This document shows positions 13,709 through 21,321 of a stretch of 21,365 bases of DNA, one piece after another. Each line of letters begins with the position of its first letter. The stretch's first letter is position 1. Below the pieces are notes generated by a model that was not told the DNA's origin, searched no databases, and worked only from the letters and a program-made list of their open reading frames with translations. Position numbers and translations under genes: made by a program. Origin of the DNA: Atribacteria bacterium SCGC AAA255-G05 (GTDB lineage: Bacteria > Atribacterota > Phoenicimicrobiia > Phoenicimicrobiales > Phoenicimicrobiaceae); the NCBI GenBank assembly GCA_000405605.1, contig ASPA01000038.1:1-21365 (forward strand). Reading direction: 5' to 3'.

Positions 13709-15061
13709 CTATTCAAATCTAAATCCCTTCTCTTTAAAGAGCTTAAGGCAGGCATCTACAACTTCCGAGTCATAGAGAATTCCTCGGTTCTGAGAGATTT
13801 CTTCTAAGGCTGCATCTATTCCGAGTGCCGGGCGATATGGACGGTGAGAAGACATTGCCTCTACTACATCAGCTATTCCTATTATTTTTGCCTCTAAAAG
13901 AATTTCATCTCCTTTTAAATGATTAGGATATCCTGAACCATTTAGCCTTTCGTGATGTTGCAGGATAATGTTTGCTACAGGATGAGAAAAATCATTGGAT
14001 TTCAAAATATCATATCCTATTTGGGAGTGTTCTCTGATGAGATTAGATTCTATATCGGATAATTTTCCGGGCTTGCTTAAGATTTCAGTAGGCAGGCCGA
14101 TCTTCCCAATATCATGGATTAAAGAGGCTACTCTTATCCCTTCAACTTTATCTTCAGAAAAGTTTAGCTCTTTAGCTATGGCAGTGGCTAGTTGAGAAAC
14201 CCTCTGTTGGTGACCGGAGGTATAAGGGTCTTTGGCTTCTATTATTTTAGACATGGTCTCTATGGTTGCATCCATGGTTTTTTTGAGTTTTCCTTCTGCT
14301 TGTTTGTGTTCGGCAATATCGACATTTACTTCAAGAATCATGGGCGAACCATCCACATCGGTGAAAGGAAAGTCATATACGTCTATAACGGTGGCGCCAT
14401 CCGGGCTGGTTACTTCCCAGCGATGAGGCTTTCCGGTTTTTAAAACCTCATATGACTCGCAGAAATCACAGGGCTCTTTTTTCCCAAAACAGTATTCATA
14501 ACAGTGTCTCCCCTTCGACTCGCCAAACTTTTCCCGAAAAGCACGATTAGCAAAGGGGATATGGTAATCCGGCGTTAGCAGACACACCATCATCGGCATA
14601 ACTTCCAGTATACTATAGAACTGCTGCCGCTCCCTTCGCAACGACTCCTCGGCCTGCTTGCGCTCGGTGATATCTTGTCCTTGTGCAATGGTTGCAATGA
14701 TATTTTTCTTTTCTTTATCCAGAATATTGGCTGTATTCCATAACGCTATCATTAGTTCGCCGTCTTTTCTCTGGATTTTAATCTCTACAGATTCCCATCT
14801 TTCTCCACTTGCCGTTTTTTGAATATGTTCAAGCGTACTTTCAATATTGTCTTCGGGGAAAAGAATATCAATTTTTTTACCCATTACTTCACTTGCCTGG
14901 TAACCGCTTAGATTTTCAAAAGCTCGGTTAAAGAGGGTTATTGACAGCGAGGTATCCCAAACAATAATAGGTGCATTTGCATATTTGATCAGGTTTTCCA
15001 AATATTCTTTGGTTTCGGTTAATTTTTCCTCCGCCTGCTTGCGTTTGGTGAGGTGGTTCAT
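13709..15061 (-). CDS. PAS-PAS-HD-GYP protein, probable c-di-GMP phosphodiesterase
   Basis: The 450-aa protein has PAS1 (residues ~20-135, ending GQDITERKQAEES), PAS2 (~145-255) and a C-terminal HD-GYP domain (~262-440). The latter has HD at 316-317 (LIHDIGKIGLP) and the signature HHERLNGSGYP (369-379). HD-GYP enzymes hydrolyse c-di-GMP at a di- or tri-iron site. PAS2 holds four cysteines (C187, C191, C198, C201; CYEYC and CDFC), possibly a metal or redox sensor. There is no membrane segment. The assigned start is weak: a 24-codon ORF with a strong ribosome site overlaps it and encodes the usual N-terminus of such proteins in another frame, so the true gene may begin at 15132. Confidence 0.9.
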   Translation of the reverse strand: MNHLTKRKQAEEKLTETKEYLENLIKYANAPIIVWDTSLSITLFNRAFENLSGYQASEVMGKKIDILFPEDNIESTLEHIQKTASGERWESVEIKIQRKDGELMIALWNTANILDKEKKNIIATIAQGQDITERKQAEESLRRERQQFYSILEVMPMMVCLLTPDYHIPFANRAFREKFGESKGRHCYEYCFGKKEPCDFCESYEVLKTGKPHRWEVTSPDGATVIDVYDFPFTDVDGSPMILEVNVDIAEHKQAEGKLKKTMDATIETMSKIIEAKDPYTSGHQQRVSQLATAIAKELNFSEDKVEGIRVASLIHDIGKIGLPTEILSKPGKLSDIESNLIREHSQIGYDILKSNDFSHPVANIILQHHERLNGSGYPNHLKGDEILLEAKIIGIADVVEAMSSHRPYRPALGIDAALEEISQNRGILYDSEVVDACLKLFKEKGFRFE

Positions 15062-15132
15062 TGACCCCCCGCTTTTCTCAAAGCTTTCAGTTCTTTTATT
15101 AATTCTACTTTTGTCTTGTCCTCGTCTTCCAT
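15058..15132 (-). CDS. 24-aa ORF, likely frameshifted N-terminus of the PAS-HD-GYP protein
   Basis: MEDEDKTKVELIKELKAL is preceded by GGAGG at good spacing and ends in TGA overlapping the ATG of the next gene (ATGA). Charged leaders of the form (K/E)DEDKTK-x-x-LI-x-EL-x-x-LR are common at the N-termini of PAS proteins, directly before the ERKQAEE-type helix. The G6 run at 15065-15070 lies at the frame change; a one-base slip joins the two frames in register. Alternatively it is a coupled leader peptide. Confidence 0.5.
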   Translation of the reverse strand: MEDEDKTKVELIKELKALRKAGGQ

Positions 15133-15204
15133 TTTTTACCTCCTATTAATCTCATAGGATAAACTAAGTATATAAATAGTGTGCTGTTATTTGAATCTTA
15201 TAAA

Positions 15205-15333
15205 TTATTTAACATCCTCCTCTTCTTTCTCCTCATCAACATTTTCTAACTTAGCACCACAATCCGGACAAATATCCGGCTGAGCCCAACCGTTCCATAT
15301 TTTTCCACATTTCTGGCATTTTTTCTTTGCCAT
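15205..15333 (-). CDS. Small zinc-ribbon protein (42 aa)
   Basis: This short ORF encodes MAKKKCQKCGKIWNGWAQPD, then ICPDCGAKLENV and an acidic tail. CxxC at residues 6-9 and CPDC at 22-25 make a rubredoxin- or zinc-ribbon-like knuckle. GGAGGGGTAAA precedes the ATG, a convincing ribosome site. It lies between the diguanylate cyclase and the PAS-HD-GYP gene on the same strand. The function is unknown; it may be a protein-interaction module. Its tail resembles in style, but not clearly in sequence, the zinc ribbon fused to the GvpA/J-like protein. Confidence 0.7.
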   Translation of the reverse strand: MAKKKCQKCGKIWNGWAQPDICPDCGAKLENVDEEKEEEDVK

Positions 15334-15388
15334 TTTACCCCTCCTTTTTTATCTTTAATAACCTTTTCCTAATTCCTAATAATATTCT

Positions 15389-15484
15389 TTACTCGCTGTT
15401 TATGTCTTTAATCCTTCCGGATTCCATCCACTCTTTTATTAACTCTTTCCTTCTCTTCTTCTTCAGGACAACCTCTTGATATTG
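15389..15484 (-). pseudogene. Relic of the 3' end of a rep-like gene (copy B)
   Basis: The minus strand translates as QEVVLKKKRRKELIKEW and then MESGRIKDINSE before a TAA stop. This matches the C-terminus of the replication initiator at 19661-21205 (VVLEEKKREIIKEW, then MDSGRIEDKNS). DNA identity is high around AAAGAGTGGATGGA and TCCGGAAGGATT. No start codon precedes it in frame. It lies directly downstream of the diguanylate cyclase stop and is an isolated gene tail. Confidence 0.8.
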
Positions 15485-15502
15485 GACATTTCTATTATAA
15501 TT

Positions 15503-17191
15503 TTATTTTTTATTTTTCTTCTCCTCATACATCTTCTGATCGGCTATCCGGATTAATTCATCCGTGGTTAGAGGATTAACAGGATCATACTCCGAAAGAC
15601 CGATACTGAGGTCTATCTTGTAAGGTTTCTTTAGACTTTGGTTTAATTTAATTAAATCTCTATCCAATCTTTCCTTAATTAAGGGTGCTTCTTTTAAAGA
15701 ATTATCCGGAAATATTAATAAGAATTCATCTCCTCCCATACGACAGATGATATCCACTTCCCTTAATGTAGATTTGAAAAGGTTGACTGTTTCTTTTAAA
15801 ACCTGATCACCTTCTCCATGACCAAAAGTATCATTGATACCTTTGAAATTATCTATATCCAGAAAAGCCAGCAAGAGGGGAGACTTGCTGCGGTGGGATA
15901 GCTTAATCTGCCTATCCAGCAACTCCAATCCGTATCCCCGGTTATAACAGCCGGTTAAGGAGTCAATACGGGAAATTTTTTCTAGCATATCTTCTACTTT
16001 TTTCCTTTTCTCTATGTCTATCTCTAAATCCCTGGTCCTCTCTTCTACTTTTTTCTCTAGATTTCTACTGTATCCCTCCAGCTCTTCCCCTGATTTTTTC
16101 AAGTGAACCGTCATTTGGTCAAAAGCTCGGGATAATTGTCCTACTTCATCAGGGGAGGTAGTCCCCACTTTATAATTTAAGTTTCCCTTGGTTATCTCTT
16201 CGGTCCCCTCATGTAATCTTCTTAATGGTCTGGTAATAGTCCTTGAGACAAAACCAGCGATAAACACGCCAATAAATAGGATAATGATAAACATCAAAAT
16301 AAAGGTGTAGGTCAACTGAGTGACCGGAGCAAAGGCTTCTTTGGTATCTATCTGGGCTATTAAACACCAGTTCATCTCGGATAGATGGGCATCTACGCTG
16401 AGTACTTCAATGCCTCGATAATCTTTAAGGGTATCTATCCCTTCTTTCAAGGGAGTATCGGAAGGTTCAAAATGCTCTGGGTGTATTAGGTTGATCTTTT
16501 GCTTAAAAATAACATCATCGATAAATCGCGAGGGGGTAACCATATAACCGTCTTGGTTTACCAGATAGGTTTCTCCGGTTTCTCCTAGGCCGACATAATT
16601 TGTAGTTATCTGGAATAATGCCTCAGGAGATACTCTAAGTACCATTACCCCTAAAAACCTATCATCTTCTTCAGTTAAAATAGGAGATGAAAAAGCCATC
16701 GTCTCTCTTTGTTTAGAAGAAGATATATAAATATCTTTAATAAAAATACCTTCTTTCCCTCCCAGAAAGTAAGGGTCCTTGCTCTTGTCTTTCCCAATAT
16801 CTTCTTCGTCACTGGAGGCAATAACCAGGCCTTTAGTATCTAAGACAAAGACACTGTAAAAATATTCTCCTGCCTGGACAGTATTTTTTAATCTGAGAAT
16901 AACCTTATTAAATTTTATGGGATAATCTTCTTCTTCTTTGGTGGAGGATAAAAGTTCTCTGAAGCAAGGACCCATAACTATACTCTCAGATAACTGTTTA
17001 ACTGCTTCTTTTTCTAAATTGAAAAAAGTTTTTATATGTTCTGCTCTGGATTTAGTAGTATTTATTAGATTGTTGGTGATTTGTTGTTTGATGATATTAG
17101 TAGCTATATTCCTGCTAATTAAAATGCAGGTTAAACCTATCACGATTAAAAGTGATAAGATGATTGTAAAAAACCTTTTCTGAATTTTCAT
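15503..17191 (-). CDS. Membrane diguanylate cyclase (dCache-HAMP-GGDEF)
   Basis: The 562-aa protein has TM1 (residues ~7-27), an extracytoplasmic double-Cache-like sensor (~35-285, with YFYSVFVLDTKGLVIASS and GETGETYLVNQDGYMVTP), TM2 (~295-315), HAMP (~316-368), a coiled coil, and GGDEF (~405-560). The active site MGGDEF is at 485-490 and the inhibitory-site motif RxxD (REVD) lies five residues before GGDEF, so product inhibition is expected. It makes c-di-GMP from two GTP. It is paired on the same strand with an HD-GYP phosphodiesterase. AAGGT precedes the ATG. Both flanks carry fragments of rep gene 3' ends, so this gene may have arrived as cargo. Confidence 0.95.
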   Translation of the reverse strand: MKIQKRFFTIILSLLIVIGLTCILISRNIATNIIKQQITNNLINTTKSRAEHIKTFFNLEKEAVKQLSESIVMGPCFRELLSSTKEEEDYPIKFNKVILRLKNTVQAGEYFYSVFVLDTKGLVIASSDEEDIGKDKSKDPYFLGGKEGIFIKDIYISSSKQRETMAFSSPILTEEDDRFLGVMVLRVSPEALFQITTNYVGLGETGETYLVNQDGYMVTPSRFIDDVIFKQKINLIHPEHFEPSDTPLKEGIDTLKDYRGIEVLSVDAHLSEMNWCLIAQIDTKEAFAPVTQLTYTFILMFIIILFIGVFIAGFVSRTITRPLRRLHEGTEEITKGNLNYKVGTTSPDEVGQLSRAFDQMTVHLKKSGEELEGYSRNLEKKVEERTRDLEIDIEKRKKVEDMLEKISRIDSLTGCYNRGYGLELLDRQIKLSHRSKSPLLLAFLDIDNFKGINDTFGHGEGDQVLKETVNLFKSTLREVDIICRMGGDEFLLIFPDNSLKEAPLIKERLDRDLIKLNQSLKKPYKIDLSIGLSEYDPVNPLTTDELIRIADQKMYEEKKNKK

Positions 17192-17317
17192 TATTCTTAC
17201 CTTATCTTTTTTTGAGAATTTATTATATTGGCAAGGAGACGATTATCCCCTTACTAATAGATCTAAAAATATGCTTATTTTATTCAAAAATATGACGGGT
17301 GGCGGTTCTTTATCACA

Positions 17318-17347
17318 ATCACACTTTGATCCTTCCGGAATCAATCC
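17318..17347 (-). pseudogene. 3' exon of a rep-like gene relic (copy A), downstream of the intron
   Basis: GGATTGATTCCGGAAGGATC, immediately after the intron end, matches GGATGGATTCCGGAAGGATT of the intact rep gene. It encodes (W)IDSGRIKV and then TGA. Together with 19332-19375 it forms one interrupted rep C-terminus. Confidence 0.8.
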
Positions 17348-17467
17348 GTCGAGTAGATGAGTATCTCTCAACCTTAGGAACGGCTTTGTATTCCCTGTTT
17401 GCTTCCTGTTTCCTTAGGGAAGTGTCACAATATTTGTTCCCTAGCTAAATGATAGCTCACCCCTCAC

Positions 17468-17502
17468 AGAACCGGACTTGTAGTTTTCCCACATCCGGCT
17501 CT
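17468..17502 (-). ncRNA. Group II intron domain V
   Basis: A ~34-nt hairpin contains the catalytic AGC triad in GAGCCGG and a paired CCGGTTC arm, with GTGGG/CTACA forming the distal stem. Its position just after the maturase ORF and before the 3' splice site is standard. Domain VI follows at about 17405-17465. Confidence 0.85.
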
Positions 17503-17516
17503 TCACTAATGCTCAC

Positions 17517-18860
17517 TTATATACTATTAAAGATATAGATATTATGTTTGATTTTAGGTAAGGGCAACGGATAGTATTTTAAATAGTTTATGAATTGTTT
17601 CCAATTCATGCTCTTCTTCTGGCTCCGCCTATTAATCCATTTGAATATAAGTCTAAGGGTTAATTGGTAAAAGTCTTTAATTGCAGTGTAATTACCGCTT
17701 ATACCGTAATATTCAAAATGTCCTCTTAATTTGGCAGATACTATCTTCCACCATACTCTGGTTTTAACCCTGTTCCTTATTGCCTTTAGCCAGCTATTCA
17801 TCTTCTTTAAGCTTAGGTTAAACTTCTTCCTTCTGGTCTTTCTACCTACCTTAAAGCTGCCATTTCGTGTTTTATCGCAGAAGTGAGTGAATCCCAGAAA
17901 ATCAAACGTATCCGGTTTCTTGTCTTTCGCATATCTTCCAAACTCAATCAGTCTGGTCTTTTCTTTAGACAGGTCAAGTCCAAACTTGTTTAGCCGTTCT
18001 TCCAACTCTTTTAATATCTTTTCCGCCTCATTCTTGTACTGCACCAAAATCACAAAGTCGTCACAATAGCGCAACAGCTCTATAAATCCGGATGTATCCC
18101 TTTTTACTATCTTCTCCATCCATAAATCAAGTATATAGTGCAGATAGATATTGCTCAAGGTCGGTGATAAGATTCCACCTTGAGGTGTTCCTTCCTTGGT
18201 CTTATATAGCTTGTCTGCTTCCATTACTCCTGCCTTAAGAAATTTCTTTATGATCTTCAGTAAATTCTTATCCGCTATCTTTTCTCCAAGCACCTTCATC
18301 ATCCAGTCATGGTCTACATTATCGAAGAAGTTGCGTATGTCGGCATCTATCAGGTAGCTTACCGGTTTGGTCATTATGCTGTTGTCTAACTGTTTTAATG
18401 CTTGATGACAACTTTTTCCGGTTCTAAATCCGTAGGAACAGTCCAGAAAGTTCGGCTCGAATATAGAGTTTAATATTCTGGTTATTCCCATCTGTACTAT
18501 CTTGTCTTCTAGTGCTGGTATTCCTAGTGGTCTTACCTTGCCTTCTCCTTCGGATATGTAGACTCTTCTTACCGGCTGCGGGTAATATTTCCCTGTCTTC
18601 ATCCTCTTTACTAATTTCTGTATGTTGGTAAAGAGGTAATCTCCGTATTCCTCATAGGTTACCTTATCCTGACCGGGTGCTTTGTTCTTCTTCAGCATAT
18701 GAAAACATTCTTTTAGTGATATCTCGTTTAGTAAATGCGCAAGACTGGTAAACTTAAAGTCTTTGTCTTTAATAGTATGTTCGGTTATAAGGTTCAGTTT
18801 CGTTTGCATATCAAATTGTACCTCAGTAGATACAATCTTTCCTGTCTTAGCAGACAGCAT
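17517..18860 (-). CDS. ltrA: Group II intron reverse transcriptase/maturase
   Basis: The 447-aa product has RT blocks including YISEGEGKVRPLGIPALEDK, DIRNFFDNVDHDWM (174-187), GTPQGGILSPTLSNIYL and the catalytic YCDD (265-268; most group II RTs have YADD). The maturase/X domain follows with WWKIVSAKLRGHFEYYGI. It lacks the C-terminal HNH endonuclease domain, so mobility would rely on replication forks or other priming. AAGGAGAAACAT precedes the ATG. The ORF is full length, and with the intact domain V the intron may still be active. Confidence 0.93.
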   Translation of the reverse strand: MLSAKTGKIVSTEVQFDMQTKLNLITEHTIKDKDFKFTSLAHLLNEISLKECFHMLKKNKAPGQDKVTYEEYGDYLFTNIQKLVKRMKTGKYYPQPVRRVYISEGEGKVRPLGIPALEDKIVQMGITRILNSIFEPNFLDCSYGFRTGKSCHQALKQLDNSIMTKPVSYLIDADIRNFFDNVDHDWMMKVLGEKIADKNLLKIIKKFLKAGVMEADKLYKTKEGTPQGGILSPTLSNIYLHYILDLWMEKIVKRDTSGFIELLRYCDDFVILVQYKNEAEKILKELEERLNKFGLDLSKEKTRLIEFGRYAKDKKPDTFDFLGFTHFCDKTRNGSFKVGRKTRRKKFNLSLKKMNSWLKAIRNRVKTRVWWKIVSAKLRGHFEYYGISGNYTAIKDFYQLTLRLIFKWINRRSQKKSMNWKQFINYLKYYPLPLPKIKHNIYIFNSI

Positions 18861-19331
18861 ATGTTTCTCCTTTCCTTCTGCGTATTAGTGCTAACCCCTT
18901 CCCTGTGTGGCCGGCTTTCCCGTCCTCAGAGTACTATGAGTTAGTCCGACTACCAGATTATCTTCCCATACATCCTCCCGTCTTCCGGTTGTTTGCAGAT
19001 TACCCCAGATGGAATAGTCTGGTTCTCCCAAGTTCCTGACAGTTCCCTTTGTTATCATGCCATGGCCTCGGACCCCGGGGAGTATTGTTAAACTTGCCTT
19101 TTTCGTTTAAACAATATGCTGCCTTCCAGTAAGAGTACACTGTCGGCTCTCCCCACCATATAAATTTTCGGGGCTTAATACCTTCACTTGCGTTACGGCC
19201 TAATAACTCCCGCCTACCAGCTTCATACATTCGGTTACCCTCTTGTATGTGGTATAGGTGTTAGGCTGGCGGCTAACCTTTGCCTAATCCGGACTCTCAC
19301 CGGCAAGAACTGCCAAGCTTTCTTGGCGCAC

Positions 19332-19375
19332 ACTCTTTTATTATTTCGCTTCTCTTTTCTTCCAAAACAACTTTA
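19332..19375 (-). pseudogene. 5' exon of a rep-like gene relic (copy A), upstream of the intron
   Basis: The minus strand GTTGTTTTGGAAGAAAAGAG through GAAATAATAAAAGAGT matches the intact rep gene (GTTGTCCTGGAAGAAAAGAA, then GAAATAATAAAAGAGT). It encodes KVVLEEKRSEIIKE. It ends exactly at the intron. The relic begins just after a terminator, with no start codon. Confidence 0.8.
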
Positions 19376-19392
19376 CAGCAAAACCTAAAAAT

Positions 19393-19437
19393 AAAAAAAC
19401 TCAAAGGCTGGTATGCTGCCACCTCTGAGTTTTTTAT
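19393..19437. terminator. Bidirectional intrinsic terminator
   Basis: The stem ACTCA/TGAGT, AGG/CCT and TGG/CCA encloses the loop TATGCTG. It is flanked by an A-run on the left and TTTTTT on the right, so a U-tract follows the stem on both strands. It probably ends transcription from the rep side before the intron and signalling genes. Confidence 0.75.
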
Positions 19438-19574
19438 TAATAATTTCTTCTTAATTTGTAAAAAAAATGAGATTTTCTCGAATTAAATAGGAGAGAAACC
19501 TGCTCTGGATATCGGGGGGGGGGGGGTGATGATGATAAATTTTGTTTTACAACCTCAAGCACATATTTAAGCAT
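19437..19574 (-). CDS. Hypothetical 45-aa ORF with a C13 tract, possibly derived from the rep 3' end
   Basis: The ATG at 19572-19574 follows GGGAGG with 8-nt spacing. The product begins MLKYVLEVVKQNL, continues SSSPPPPRYP through a run of 13 C, and ends KLRRNY. LEVV with its DNA (TGCTTGAGGTTGT) is identical to the rep 3' region. The following GTAAAACAAAATTT resembles DNA just after the rep stop, so this may be a deleted rep tail that kept an open frame. A one-base change in the tract would break the frame. Whether it is expressed is unknown; its end overlaps the terminator. Confidence 0.3.
   Translation of the reverse strand: MLKYVLEVVKQNLSSSPPPPRYPEQVSLLFNSRKSHFFYKLRRNY
19514..19526. repeat. 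Homopolymer G13 (plus strand)
   Basis: Thirteen consecutive G lie in a region that is otherwise strongly AT-rich. Such tracts change length by slippage in replication and in sequencing. It lies inside the small ORF at 19437-19574. Confidence 0.9.
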
Positions 19575-19660
19575 ACAATCTACCTCCCTCAAAACTTTTA
19601 AAAAATTTCACTAATAACAGCTTAACAAATTTTCCTTGCTTAGTCAAAAATTTGTTTTAC

Positions 19661-21205
19661 CTAACGATACAATGGTCTACTGTTTTTATCTTCAATCCTT
19701 CCGGAATCCATCCACTCTTTTATTATTTCTCTCTTCTTTTCTTCCAGGACAACCTCAAGCATTTTTGATGTTTTCCCTTTAACTCTTTCCTTATTTAATT
19801 GCACTTTCCAAAAATCTGGCAACCTGTTCTCTGTTTCTATCCTTATCTCTTCCTGCTGTAAATGATCAAGAGAATTATAAATTTGCTCTATCTTTTTAAT
19901 CTCTTCCTGCCTCTTTTTATTTTTCTCTTCTTGTTGTTTTACTTTAATAACTTCTATTTTTTCCCTTTCTTCTTTTTGCTCTTCCTCTTTTCTTTCCCTT
20001 AAATATTCCTCCGGGACCTGCCAATTTTCTCTTATGGCCTTCACTAAATAAGCCGCTTTATCCTCGGCATTCGTATAATTAATTGCCTCAATCCATTTTT
20101 TTATTAATTCCTGATCATTGTTTTTAATTAGATTTTCAGCGGTTATTTTAGAAACATTTATTTCAACTAATTGATTAATTAAAGTAATCTGCTCTTTGGA
20201 ATATTTTATTACTTCTTCTCTGCCTGTGCGTGTTCGCACGCAGACAGGTTTTGGACCTGGTAGATATTCTCCTGCCCGGTTATTAATATTCCTTAGTTTT
20301 GCCCTTTTCATTTCTTCTTTAGCTCTATCTCCTGGCCAGTAATATATAAGCCAATCCTTGTTTCCGTTTTCACTCCAGTCAAATTTTGAAATAAAACCGG
20401 TATCAATAAGCTCATTATTGCCTGGGTCTAATTGTTGTTTGGCTAAAGAGATATACTCATGGGGGGTTACCGGAAGAAGCTGACATAATTTAGAATATCT
20501 GTAACAAATAAATTTTTCTCTCTTATTTCTCAAACCGTAAAACTTTACCCCTAAAATTTCATAAAGCCTCGAAGCTATTTTACTTTTGAGGCTTTTGAAA
20601 TAATCATAATCGATTGGCTTCACATAAAAGGAATTTAAGCTCTGGAGATAGATATCACCCAGATACAATAAATTTTTTTCTGCAATGGTACCATCTTCTA
20701 ATTGCTCACCCCTAAAAATAACCCCATCGTATATTCCAAAAACTTTTGATATCCATTTCTTTTCTTTTTTTTGATATAAAGCTCCTTCTGATTTTATAGT
20801 GGTTGCTCTTATTTTTTCTAAAGCTTTTTTTATTCGTTGATAATTATCTCCCCCGGCACTGGTAATTCCCATCCTATTACATAGATCATAAATAGAAAAA
20901 GATATTGGGTTTTTTATTTCCCCTTCTTCTTTTAAAATTTCACTGATAATCTGTTCTATAATCTTGTGAACCTCTCTATCAAAAGGACCAGGATAACCAT
21001 ATTTAGGGTTTGCAGAGACATTCCAAATAATCTCTATCTTTTGACCCCCTCTTTTAACTATATCTTTATATTCGGTTTCTAATTTTTTACTTTTCCTTTC
21101 TAATACAAAAAATGGGAATACTAATAAATTTACTTCGGAATTTATTATCTTTGGTAAATCAATTTCGTTATTATTTTTTATAATGACCTCTCCGGATTCT
21201 TTCAT
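19661..21205 (-). CDS. repA: RepA-type (RPA-like) plasmid replication initiator protein
   Basis: The 514-aa protein starts with INSEVNLLVFPFFVLERKSK (residues 21-40). It then shows IIWNVSANPKYGYPGPFDRE, SIYDLCNRMGI with GGDNYQRIKKALEKIRATTI, and a second winged-helix-like part (SLKSKIASRLYEILGVKFYG, SKLCQLLPVT). This layout matches replication initiator A proteins, which bind iterons and load the replisome. Residues ~400-455 form a Glu/Lys/Arg coiled coil, and the C-terminus ends EIIKEWMDSGRIEDKNS. A GC-rich palindrome is inserted in frame near residue 325 (KPVCVRTRTG). AGAGGGAAG precedes the ATG. Upstream lie a dyad and 22-bp repeats. The family call is good; function on a plasmid versus a chromosomal relative is inferred. 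Confidence 0.8.
   Translation of the reverse strand: MKESGEVIIKNNNEIDLPKIINSEVNLLVFPFFVLERKSKKLETEYKDIVKRGGQKIEIIWNVSANPKYGYPGPFDREVHKIIEQIISEILKEEGEIKNPISFSIYDLCNRMGITSAGGDNYQRIKKALEKIRATTIKSEGALYQKKEKKWISKVFGIYDGVIFRGEQLEDGTIAEKNLLYLGDIYLQSLNSFYVKPIDYDYFKSLKSKIASRLYEILGVKFYGLRNKREKFICYRYSKLCQLLPVTPHEYISLAKQQLDPGNNELIDTGFISKFDWSENGNKDWLIYYWPGDRAKEEMKRAKLRNINNRAGEYLPGPKPVCVRTRTGREEVIKYSKEQITLINQLVEINVSKITAENLIKNNDQELIKKWIEAINYTNAEDKAAYLVKAIRENWQVPEEYLRERKEEEQKEEREKIEVIKVKQQEEKNKKRQEEIKKIEQIYNSLDHLQQEEIRIETENRLPDFWKVQLNKERVKGKTSKMLEVVLEEKKREIIKEWMDSGRIEDKNSRPLYR
20220..20248. repeat. GC-rich REP-like palindrome inside the rep gene
   Basis: CCTGTGCGTG-TTCG-CACGCAGACAGG forms an imperfect hairpin with a TTCG tetraloop. 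It is far more GC-rich than the surrounding gene. It is a multiple-of-three type insertion that keeps the frame and encodes PVCVRTRTG between the folded domain and the coiled coil. Confidence 0.6.
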
Positions 21206-21228
21206 TTCTTCCCTCTTTAATTATTTTA

Positions 21229-21263
21229 AATAATAACAACACATCTCTGTTGTTGTTATTATA
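21229..21263. promoter_or_regulatory. rep promoter -10 and overlapping operator-like dyad
   Basis: AATAATAACAACA (21229-21241) and TGTTGTTGTTATT (21248-21260) form a 13-bp inverted repeat with one mismatch, about 25 bp upstream of the rep start. On the minus strand TATAAT (21258-21263) overlaps one arm. That is the arrangement expected for Rep autorepression. The -35 is not clear; each iteron-like repeat contains TTGACT. Confidence 0.5.
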
Positions 21264-21321
21264 TATATTGTTAATATTGTATGTTTCAGCAAACCCTTAT
21301 AAATAAAAGATAATAAGAATT

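Larger units (their letters stand above)
17348..19331 (-). mobile_element. Group II intron (1984 nt) inserted in a rep gene relic
   Basis: The 5' end GTGCGCC at 19331 and the 3' end CTACTCGAC at 17348 fit group II boundaries. Domain V is clear at ~17468-17502 (GAGCCGGATGTGGG, loop, then AAGTCCGGTTC), followed by domain VI. The intron encodes a reverse transcriptase/maturase within domain IV. Removing it exactly rejoins a Trp codon (AAAGAGT + GGATTG) to give EIIKEWIDSGRI, matching the intact Rep C-terminus. This fixes both boundaries. The ~470 nt upstream of the ORF hold the structured 5' domains I-III. Confidence 0.9.

Noticed and set aside
19000..19230. 76-codon minus-strand ORF upstream of the maturase
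   Set aside because: It lies in the structured 5' domains of the group II intron and has no ribosome site. It is the kind of spurious frame commonly found in intron RNA.
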